64,000 bases of DNA. It comes from Gemmatimonadota bacterium. Lineage in GTDB: Bacteria > Gemmatimonadota > Gemmatimonadetes > Gemmatimonadales > Gemmatimonadaceae. Below, one piece after another: positions 56,750 through 64,000 of this stretch. A program made the position numbers and the translations under genes. The stretch is taken from positions 1 to 64,000 of the forward strand of contig JAQBPY010000363.1 of assembly GCA_028287285.1 (NCBI GenBank). The letters run 5' to 3'. How positions within the stretch are numbered: position 1 is the first letter of the stretch; each line of letters begins with the position of its first letter. The notes below the pieces were generated by a model. The model was given only the letters and a program-made list of their open reading frames with translations. It made no database searches and was not told where the DNA came from.

Positions 56750-58178
56750 GCAGGCCGCAGAGCTGGCGTATGTGCTGTTCGGTTGTGGCAATGTTGCCAA
56801 CGCCGATGCGCATGCAGGTTTTTCCGTTCAGGCTCGTGTACGTCAGGTACGCCGCGCCAGTTGCGTTCACCGCATTCACGATGGCAATGTTACGGGCATT
56901 GCCGTCGTGAACGGACTCACCTGCGGGCGAGTGGCGAAAGCACACGACCGCCATGGAAAGTGGTGCGATGAGCTCGAACTCCGGAGTCGCCTCGACCCAC
57001 TCAGCGACCATCGCCGCGAGACGGCAGTGCTCGCGAATACGCGCCGAAATGCCATCGTGCCCAAAGGCACGCAGCACCATCCACGCCTTGAGCGCACGAA
57101 AGCGACGTCCCAGCTGGATGCCGTAATCCATGTAATCCGGCGCCAGGCGTTGCGACGCCGGCTGCGCGTCGCCCTCCAGGTATTCCGGCGTCTCCATGAA
57201 GAGCGTGCGCATGATGTCGGGATGCCTCAGGTAGAGCACGCTGAAATCCAGTGGTACGAACAGCCACTTATGAGGATTGACGATGATGGAATCCGCCGTG
57301 TCGAGACCATCGAGTATCCAGCGCGCTTCCGGTAGCGCAGCCAGCGCTCCTCCGTAGGCGGCGTCCACGTGCAGCCACACGTTCCATTCCTGGCAGATTG
57401 CCGCAATGTGCGCAACCGGGTCCACACTCGCGCATGAGGTAGTGCCAACGGTGGCGACGACAGCCATTGGCCTGAGGCCCATCGCCGCATCGCGCACCAT
57501 CGCGGCGCGAAGCATCCCGGCATCCATCCGAAACGCATCGTCAGTTGGAACACGCACGACATTCTCGGCGCCGAGCCCGAGCATCACCATTGCCTTTACG
57601 AGGGAGCTGTGCGCCTGTTCGGACGCGTAGACTCGCAATGCCGCCGCACCGGAGAGGCCATGCGAGCGCACGTTGGGTGTGCTTGCCTCGCGCGCCGCAG
57701 CGAGTGCGTGCAACAGCGCTACGGATGCGGTGTCGTACACCACTCCAAACAGGTTTTCCGAAAGGCCGAGCAGATCCCGTATCCACGCAAGCACCGTGGC
57801 CTCGAGCTCGGTCGCTGCGGGTGACGTCTTCCACGTCATGGCACTCACGTTCAATGCGGCCGCTGCAATTTCTCCCACCAGCGCGGGGCCATTACTCGTG
57901 CTGCCATAGTAGCCGAGAAACGTCGGATGCCCCCAGTGGAGAATGCCGGGCATGATCACGGTATCGAGGTCGTCGAGAATTGCGTCCATCGAATCGCCGT
58001 GCGCAGGCATCGCTGCACCCAGACGCAGTGCAATGTCACCCGGCTGCACGGACGGCATGATCGCACGCTCGGCCACCGTCATGCGATACTCTGTTGCCCA
58101 ATCCGCCACGCGCCGGATGGACGCTTGCAGCTCGTCTGCCGGAATGTCGCCCAGTGGTGCGCGTGCCCGATCGCTCAT
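56712..58178 (-). CDS. PLP-dependent group II decarboxylase (aromatic-L-amino-acid decarboxylase-like)
   Basis: WLHVDAAYGGA, SIIVNPHKWLFVPLDFS; overlaps next gene by ATGA. Confidence 0.92.
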   Translation of the reverse strand: MSDRARAPLGDIPADELQASIRRVADWATEYRMTVAERAIMPSVQPGDIALRLGAAMPAHGDSMDAILDDLDTVIMPGILHWGHPTFLGYYGSTSNGPALVGEIAAAALNVSAMTWKTSPAATELEATVLAWIRDLLGLSENLFGVVYDTASVALLHALAAAREASTPNVRSHGLSGAAALRVYASEQAHSSLVKAMVMLGLGAENVVRVPTDDAFRMDAGMLRAAMVRDAAMGLRPMAVVATVGTTSCASVDPVAHIAAICQEWNVWLHVDAAYGGALAALPEARWILDGLDTADSIIVNPHKWLFVPLDFSVLYLRHPDIMRTLFMETPEYLEGDAQPASQRLAPDYMDYGIQLGRRFRALKAWMVLRAFGHDGISARIREHCRLAAMVAEWVEATPEFELIAPLSMAVVCFRHSPAGESVHDGNARNIAIVNAVNATGAAYLTYTSLNGKTCMRIGVGNIATTEQHIRQLCGLLTAEARRSREDA

Positions 58179-58777
58179 GAGGTCGCGGAGTAGAGCTCCA
58201 CGTCGATAGGCTTGAACGTCCCGTTGTTGGACAGCTCGGCGGAGCACGCCGTTACGCCTACGATGAGGTCCATTTCCGCCCGCAACGTGAGGTGGTCGCC
58301 CGCCCTGGAGCGGGGCGGGAGTATCTGCAGCGTGCCGTCCATGCCGACGATCACGTTCATGAAGATGTTGAGTGTCGTGGGAATCGTGTTAGGCGCAATG
58401 CCGAGCGGAGCGAGTGCGGTGGCGAGGTTCTCGAAGCAGCTGGGATGGTGTGCCGTGGTCTTGTAGATGATGGTGAACATCTCAGGACTGCACGGCGTGA
58501 GCAGGAAGTCATGCCGCCCCACGGTGTCCTCGAGAATTGTCCACATGGGGCGGCTGCAGTTGGAGTACAGCGTATGTCCTTTTGTCACGTAGATCGTGTT
58601 GGCGTAATCGATCGTGCGGCCCGACGACAGCCATTCCGTCCTGTTGTCCAGCGCGAACGCCGTGAGGTCGCAGACCTGTTCGCCACAGGGGTCGATCACC
58701 TTCAACCGCTCGCCACGGCGGACCATGAAGGCGGTGCCGGTTTGTGGCGGCAACCGGCGCCGCTCGGTGAGGCTCAT
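58175..58777 (-). CDS. DUF1989 / urea carboxylase-associated (carboxyguanidine deiminase-like) protein
   Basis: GTAFMVRRGERLKVIDPCGEQVCDLTAF...LSSGRTIDYANTIYVTKGHTLYSNCSRPMWTILEDTVGRHDFLLTPCS. Confidence 0.88.
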   Translation of the reverse strand: MSLTERRRLPPQTGTAFMVRRGERLKVIDPCGEQVCDLTAFALDNRTEWLSSGRTIDYANTIYVTKGHTLYSNCSRPMWTILEDTVGRHDFLLTPCSPEMFTIIYKTTAHHPSCFENLATALAPLGIAPNTIPTTLNIFMNVIVGMDGTLQILPPRSRAGDHLTLRAEMDLIVGVTACSAELSNNGTFKPIDVELYSATS

Positions 58778-59451
58778 GGAATACGGTGGTGAAAGGGGCA
58801 CGTCCAGTCCGGCTCGACTGCCCTGCCGGAATACTGTCGAGCATCGGATTGTTCGCCGAAGTCCGCAAGGTTGGGGTTGATGCTGCCCTGTAAAGCGATT
58901 TCGCGTTCGCGCACCCGTTCCCGCAGCCGATCAAAGTGCCCGGTTTCGCGCAGATGATCGAATTGCGCACGCGGGTTGAATACCAGGGCCGGATACGGAA
59001 AGCGGCGCGCCAGACGCGAGCTCGCGGGGTGCATTCCCACCACGAACATGCCATGCCCGCCAACGCTGAACGAAAAGCGTGGGTCGGAGGGGTCGGTGCT
59101 CACTGCTTCGTCCCATTGCGCAGAGCGCGCATCAAGATCATGCAGCCGCTGCAACTGCGTCCAGAGCTGTGCCTCGAACTCGGATTCGGTACCAGGGGCA
59201 CGCGCCGTAAAGACAGCGACAAATGCCCTCATCCACGCGCCGGAGTTGTCCAGCGTCGCGGTGAATGATCTCAGCTCGCGCGCCAGCATACGTGTGGAAC
59301 GCCAGGAGCCCATGTGTCCATATACGCCGATGTCGAAGCCGTGCGAGTTGACGACGCCCTTTCCCGCGAGACAGGGAAATGTCGGATTACGCACAAAATC
59401 CACAAACTCGGCAGTGATCGCGTGCGGGTCGTCGTGTTGCGTCAAGGACAT
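58774..59451 (-). CDS. YqcI/YcgG family protein (GntA/DcsA/AglA-like heme-dependent N-hydroxylase family)
   Basis: FPCLAGKGVV...SEFEAQLWTQLQRLHDLDA...DPSDPRFSFSVGGHGMFVVGMHPASSRLARRFPYPALVFNPRAQFDHLRETGHFDRLRERVREREIALQGSINPNLADFGE. Confidence 0.82.
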   Translation of the reverse strand: MSLTQHDDPHAITAEFVDFVRNPTFPCLAGKGVVNSHGFDIGVYGHMGSWRSTRMLARELRSFTATLDNSGAWMRAFVAVFTARAPGTESEFEAQLWTQLQRLHDLDARSAQWDEAVSTDPSDPRFSFSVGGHGMFVVGMHPASSRLARRFPYPALVFNPRAQFDHLRETGHFDRLRERVREREIALQGSINPNLADFGEQSDARQYSGRAVEPDWTCPFHHRIP

Positions 59452-59740
59452 GCATGCGAAGCAGGCAACGCGCGTGCCTGCGACGCAGTGTCGCGGGCAC
59501 GCTGGATGCGCATTGCACCTTCATGTTCTCCACTGTTTCCCATGGTGCGACATGAGCCCGCTCGATGCCTGGCGCGTGGTGCCCGCCACTCCCGGCTTAC
59601 GGCTCGGATGGTTCGTCGTTCCGCAACATGTTCGTCGTTGGGTGGGGCACATGGATGGACAGCGCTACCTCGCCTGCACTCGAGCGCGGGAGGTTCACGA
59701 TCTTGACCATGAGCAGCGGGACTGCGGAGTTGATGCAATC

Positions 59741-60931
59741 ATGAGTGACGGAAGCGACACACCATACGATTCGCTCAGCGCTGCGCGCCAGGACGGATTC
59801 ACAACGTGCCCTCACTGCGCGCCTGGCCCGCGCTCCCCGTTGCGCACCACGTCCGATCCGTCATCGGCACGCACACCGCCGCAGCATCCACTCATCGTGG
59901 GGACCAATCAGTTCACATATGTCCTTCCCCTTCGTTCGTCCACGTCGCTCGCCGGAACGGAGCTCACGCCGTATCTGTTGTGGATGGCTGCGCGTGCCGA
60001 GACGATCGTGGTTGACGGGTCGCCGGCGGCCGTGTTTGCGGAGCATGCCGCCAAATGGGGCCATGCCGTGCGCCATGTACCTCCTGCCGATGATCTCCGG
60101 ACGCCGATGGGAAAGGTTGGGGGAGTGCTTACCGGCATACGTCTCGCGACACACGAGCGCATCGTCATTGCCGACGACGACGTGCGATACGACACGAAGC
60201 CGCTCAATGCCGTGGTGAATGCGCTCGTGACGGCAGACGTCGTCCGTCCGCAGAACTACTTTGCCGAGCTGCCCTGGCATGCCCATTGGGATACCGGCCG
60301 CACCCTGCTCAACCGGTGCATGGGCGGTGACTGGCCGGGGACCATGGGCGTCCGCCGCTCCGTGATGGCGCGCACCGGCGGATACAACGGTCACGTGATG
60401 TTCGAGAATCTCGAGCTTGTACGCACGGTTGTCGCGGCAGGCGGATGCGAACGCGTGCTGCTCGATGCGTTCGTTGCCCGGCAGCCGTCCACCACGAGTC
60501 ACTTCTGGTCGCAGCGCATTCGGCAGGCATACGATGAATTCGCGCGGCCACACCGGCTGATTCTCCAGCTCGCCCTGTTGCCGCTGCTCATTCTTCTCGG
60601 ATGGAAGTGGGGCGCCGCTGCCATTGCCGCATTCGTCGCGCTCGTGATGATCGTGGCGGAAGGTGGCCGCCGGCGCGCGAACGGCACCGAAGTATTTCCG
60701 CATTGGGCAACACTGTGTGCACCGCTGTGGGTCGCGGAGCGTGCGATATGCGCATGGCTCGCCCTGGGGTCCCGCATCGTCTTTGGCGGTGTGCGCTACA
60801 GGGGCGTCGTTCTGCGAGAAGCCGCGACACCCATGCGGAAGCTTCGCCGACGGTTTACACAGAACCGTTCAGCAAGGCACAAGACCTCCGACACACGCGG
60901 AAGCGCACTGGGGTACGGCAATCTGCTGTAA
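59741..60931 (+). CDS. Glycosyltransferase family 2-like membrane protein
   Basis: GVLTGIRLATHERIVIADDDVRYD, GGDWPGTMGVRRSVMARTGGYN, C-terminal TMs. Confidence 0.78.
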   Translation: MSDGSDTPYDSLSAARQDGFTTCPHCAPGPRSPLRTTSDPSSARTPPQHPLIVGTNQFTYVLPLRSSTSLAGTELTPYLLWMAARAETIVVDGSPAAVFAEHAAKWGHAVRHVPPADDLRTPMGKVGGVLTGIRLATHERIVIADDDVRYDTKPLNAVVNALVTADVVRPQNYFAELPWHAHWDTGRTLLNRCMGGDWPGTMGVRRSVMARTGGYNGHVMFENLELVRTVVAAGGCERVLLDAFVARQPSTTSHFWSQRIRQAYDEFARPHRLILQLALLPLLILLGWKWGAAAIAAFVALVMIVAEGGRRRANGTEVFPHWATLCAPLWVAERAICAWLALGSRIVFGGVRYRGVVLREAATPMRKLRRRFTQNRSARHKTSDTRGSALGYGNLL

Positions 60932-60964
60932 CTCGCGCACGTGCCCTCCATTCACGATGTAACC

Positions 60965-61435
60965 ATGCATCAAGTAATACACGCCACTCTCGCTCTGGTC
61001 GCATTTGTCATGTCCTGCGACCTGCCGCGCGATGCGGACGGCACTCTGAATCGCGTTCGCGGCGGTGTGCTGCGTGTGGGCGTTGCAGAAAACCGGCCGT
61101 GGACGCAGCGAGTGGATACCGGCGTCACGGGCCTGGAAGTGCGCTTGGCACGTGAGCTTGCCAGCGAGCTCGACGCGCGTCCCGCATGGCGCGTGGGATC
61201 CGAGGCGTCTCTGCTCGAAGCGCTGAAAGCACGCCAGCTCGATCTCGTGATCGGGGGCTTTACGGCGTCATCGCCGTGGAATGGTCGTGTGGCCTTCACA
61301 CGTCCTTACGAGCAGGGGCGCTCTCCGGTACACGTCCTGGCCACGTCGCCCGGAGAGAACGCGTGGCTGGTGCGCGTTGATCAATTCCTCCAGGCGCACG
61401 GTGCCGAGGCTGTGCTGAGTGAGCTCGACAAGTGA
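60965..61435 (+). CDS. Minimal family 3 solute-binding protein (apparently one lobe)
   Basis: LRVGVAENRPWTQRVDTGVTGLEVRLARELASELDARPAW...DLVIGGFTASSPWNGRVAFTRPY then directly C-terminal helix NAWLVRVDQFLQAHG. Confidence 0.75.
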   Translation: MHQVIHATLALVAFVMSCDLPRDADGTLNRVRGGVLRVGVAENRPWTQRVDTGVTGLEVRLARELASELDARPAWRVGSEASLLEALKARQLDLVIGGFTASSPWNGRVAFTRPYEQGRSPVHVLATSPGENAWLVRVDQFLQAHGAEAVLSELDK

Positions 61436-62421
61436 GTGAGTTGAAGGCATTCATTTTTCCCGCGGAGCAGCAGCAACAGCGACGACGCGCAGCACAGCTC
61501 TCCTGGCTGAGCCTCGTCCTGCTCTCGTCGACCGCCGTCGTCGTCTTCCTGTCACTCGGCCAATCCGAAGCGATGAAGACCGCATGGATCGAGGACCTGC
61601 TCGGTCTTGTTCCGCCTCTCGTGATCATCGTTGCCTTGCGTATCGAGAATCGTGCGCCCACGAAACGATATCCCTTTGGCTACTTCCGCGCCGTGTCCAT
61701 CGCGTTTCTGGTGACGTCCACGCTGCTCACTCTTACCGGTGCCTGGCTGCTCTTCGACTCCCTGATGAAGCTCGTGCATGGAGACCGGCCTCCCGTGGGC
61801 ACCGCGAGTCTGTTCGGCCATTCGATATGGCTTGGCTGGCTCATGATCGCCGCCCTTTCCTATTGCGTGGCCGTCGGCATTCTGCTCGGCCGGCTCAAGC
61901 AACCCGTGGCGGCGTCGCTGAACGATCGTGCCCTTGCTGCCGACGCGGACATGAACAAGGCCGGCTGGATGTCCGAAGGAGCGGCCATCGCGGGCATCCT
62001 GCTCATCGGGTACGGCAAATGGTGGGGCGATTCGCTGGCCGCCGCGTTCATTTCGCTCAACATCATCCGTGACGGCTGGGTGAATCTCCGGCAGGTTGTG
62101 GCCGATCTCATGGATGAGGCGCCAACGAAGATCGGCGGCACGGAGATGGAAAGTCTTCCCGATCGCGTGCGCGTTGCCGCCGAGTCGCTGCATTGGGTCA
62201 AGGCGGCGGCGGTCAGGTTGCGGGAGCATGGTCATGTCATCATGGGCGAAGTATTCCTGGTGCCGCATGATGAGCTGGACCTGGTGCGCCATGTCGAACA
62301 GGCGGCCGAAGAACTGGCCAAGGTGGATTGGCGTATCTATACGTTGACCGTCATGCCGGTGTCGAACCTCGAGCCGGGCCAGGTGGCGCAGCCCAATGCG
62401 GCGTTGACGGCGGGGCGGTAG
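61432..62421 (+). CDS. Cation diffusion facilitator (CDF) family transporter
   Basis: Six-TM CDF pattern, LADADMNKAGWMSEGAAIAGILLIGYGKWWGDSLAAAFISLNIIRDG; GTG start overlaps previous stop. Confidence 0.88.
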   Translation: MSELKAFIFPAEQQQQRRRAAQLSWLSLVLLSSTAVVVFLSLGQSEAMKTAWIEDLLGLVPPLVIIVALRIENRAPTKRYPFGYFRAVSIAFLVTSTLLTLTGAWLLFDSLMKLVHGDRPPVGTASLFGHSIWLGWLMIAALSYCVAVGILLGRLKQPVAASLNDRALAADADMNKAGWMSEGAAIAGILLIGYGKWWGDSLAAAFISLNIIRDGWVNLRQVVADLMDEAPTKIGGTEMESLPDRVRVAAESLHWVKAAAVRLREHGHVIMGEVFLVPHDELDLVRHVEQAAEELAKVDWRIYTLTVMPVSNLEPGQVAQPNAALTAGR

Positions 62422-62522
62422 CTTGGCGAATCCATAGTGGAACCGGGATGTGTTAGGTGGGTTTCCTGCCTGGACCTGTCATCCTGGCTGAGGGGCCAGC
62501 CTGGCCCAAAGGATCGCACGCA

Positions 62523-62624
62523 CTCTCCCGACATGCGCTTCGCGCCTGCGGGATGACAACTGGCGGCCATGGTGGCGATTTGTCATCCCGCAGGAGTGAG
62601 CGAAGCGAGCGCGTGTCGGGAGAT
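62523..62624. repeat. Inverted pair of type B hairpins (opposite arm order)
   Basis: CTCTCCCGACATGCGCTTCGCGCCTGCGGGATGAC ... GTCATCCCGCAGG...GTGTCGGGAGA. Confidence 0.85.
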
Positions 62625-62673
62625 ACTAATACCGAACAATAACGCCCGCTATCTGTAACCAGTAACAACCCCA

Positions 62674-63111
62674 CTAATCGGACGGCGCCTCGAGCTCCCC
62701 GCGCTTCAGCCGTGTGCTCTTGCGCCGCGAATAGCTGCTGGGCCCGAACGCCCGAATGGTCGAGAGTGCTCCGCACTCATTGGAGCGAGACACCTTTTGC
62801 AGCAGCGCTCGTGCCTTGGAGAGCCGCGCGTCGAACCGGACGCGCTCTCGCTCCGACCGCTGCGACAGCTGGTAGCGCTCCAGCAAGTCCACTTCGTCGG
62901 CATGTTGGCCCGACTGACGATAGAGCAGTGCGAGTCGCCCGCACAGGAAGCTGGGCATGACCTCGCTTTCATTGAGAGCAGCAGCGAGCGCGTGTTCGTA
63001 CATCGCGATGGCATCAGCGTGCTGACCCTGTTCCTCAAGTAGACCGGCTTCCCTGGTCAGGACCGCCACAACGCCGGAATAATGTTCCGGTAATGCGCGA
63101 TAGCCTGGCAT
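62674..63111 (-). CDS. Small TPR-like hypothetical protein
   Basis: LTREAGLLEEQGQHADAIAMYEHALAAALNESEVMPSFLCGRLALLYRQSGQHADEVDLLERYQ. Confidence 0.7.
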   Translation of the reverse strand: MPGYRALPEHYSGVVAVLTREAGLLEEQGQHADAIAMYEHALAAALNESEVMPSFLCGRLALLYRQSGQHADEVDLLERYQLSQRSERERVRFDARLSKARALLQKVSRSNECGALSTIRAFGPSSYSRRKSTRLKRGELEAPSD

Positions 63112-63287
63112 TTGAAAGTCTCCTGCTTGTGTGGTATTGGTGAGTGAGCGTTCTGCTCGCGACCAGATCCGGCGTGCTTTCAATTGTCTCCTGAATGTCC
63201 CATACCGTGCACTTCCATGCGCCGCTGTGAGCGACGTACATGCCATCTTAGCACAGGGAATGCCACGAAAGCAGCTTCCAAAACAGT

Positions 63288-63301
63288 GTACGAATTCGCA
63301 C
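63288..63301. promoter_or_regulatory. GTACG-N4-CGTAC-type motif, site 3 (one mismatch)
   Basis: GTACGAATTCGCAC in the divergent intergenic region. Confidence 0.35.
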
Positions 63302-63415
63302 ATTTTTCCGCTCCTCTTAGGAGCATGGAATGGTGGAGCTCTCCAGATCGCTCATCACGGAGGCGCGGCCTTTGCGCGTGAAACGACCACCGATTTCACG
63401 TCACAAGGAGCTGCC

Positions 63416-64000
63416 ATGAGTACGAGCGTCGAAAGTCCGTACGCCGCCGCCGACACCGCACAGGCGGAAACGAAAAGAAGTGATGTAACGGGCGCGTCCG
63501 CCACGGTGAACGCGCGCGAAGCCAACCGAGTAATGCGTTCCGCCACCATCCTGCGATCACGCGCCGACCTCTACGCGTTCTGGCACGACTTCGAGCAGCT
63601 GCCGCAATTCATGGAGCACCTCGTCTCCGTAACGCGGACCTCGAACACCACGAGCCGCTGGGCCGCGAGAGCGCCCGGTGGTGGCACCGTTGAATGGGAT
63701 GCCGAGCTCGTGAATGACGTTCCCGACGAGATCATTGCGTGGAAGAGCGTCGGGAAGACCGACGTCCCCAACGCCGGCTCCGTGACCTTTACCGATGCGC
63801 CCGGCAACCGGGGCACCATCGTGCGCGTCACCATCGACTACGAGCCGCCTGCCGGCGCCGTCGGGAATTTCGTTGCCAGCCTGCTTGGTGAAAATCCCGA
63901 CCGTCAGGTGCGTGAGGACCTGCGGAAGTTCAAGCAGCTCATGGAAACGGGCGAGATCACTACCTCGGCACGCCGCATCGAAGACGACGCCACGCGGACG
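63416..64000 (+). CDS. SRPBCC (polyketide cyclase/COQ10-like) family protein, partial at right edge
   Basis: VMRSATILRSRADLYAFWHDFEQLPQFMEHLVSVTRT...VEWDAELVNDVPDEIIAWKSV; open to window end. Confidence 0.85.
   Translation, partial: MSTSVESPYAAADTAQAETKRSDVTGASATVNAREANRVMRSATILRSRADLYAFWHDFEQLPQFMEHLVSVTRTSNTTSRWAARAPGGGTVEWDAELVNDVPDEIIAWKSVGKTDVPNAGSVTFTDAPGNRGTIVRVTIDYEPPAGAVGNFVASLLGENPDRQVREDLRKFKQLMETGEITTSARRIEDDATRT

Noticed and set aside
1-64000. Defence system, prophage or integrative element
   Set aside because: No nuclease/helicase/toxin cluster, integrase, transposase, tRNA attachment site or phage structural genes were recognised.

Overview
High-GC bacterial chromosome segment. 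Protein composition and gene style suggest Gemmatimonadota, but no 16S or marker search was possible. About 60 coding regions are supportable; no tRNA, rRNA, transposase, phage or convincing CRISPR was seen. Main blocks: (i) serine hydrolase, C-terminally truncated M20 peptidase and amidohydrolase; (ii) LytS/LytTR two-component pair; (iii) kaiC-kaiB-PAS hybrid histidine kinase operon; (iv) csoR/copA copper module; (v) B3 metallo-beta-lactamase, OYE reductase, PBP2 and cyanophycinase; (vi) ArsR/AHSA1 pair with a perfect 30-bp palindrome over the start codon; (vii) ECF sigma, putative anti-sigma and two exported HEAT-like repeat proteins; (viii) DGPF/YCII plus ECF42-like sigma; (ix) KatE and Crp/Fnr regulator; (x) a PQQ-alcohol dehydrogenase island with a lanthanide-type Asp signature, translationally coupled to its own heme-copper oxidase, in which canonical D- and K-channel residues are replaced; (xi) an overlapping three-gene operon of YqcI/YcgG heme N-hydroxylase-like protein, DUF1989 protein and PLP decarboxylase; (xii) minimal solute-binding protein coupled to a CDF transporter. 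Many intergenic gaps carry short REP/BIME-like hairpin repeats with compensatory stem changes. A GTACG-N4-CGTAC motif recurs upstream of genes. All calls come from reading sequence and translations; no database search was run.
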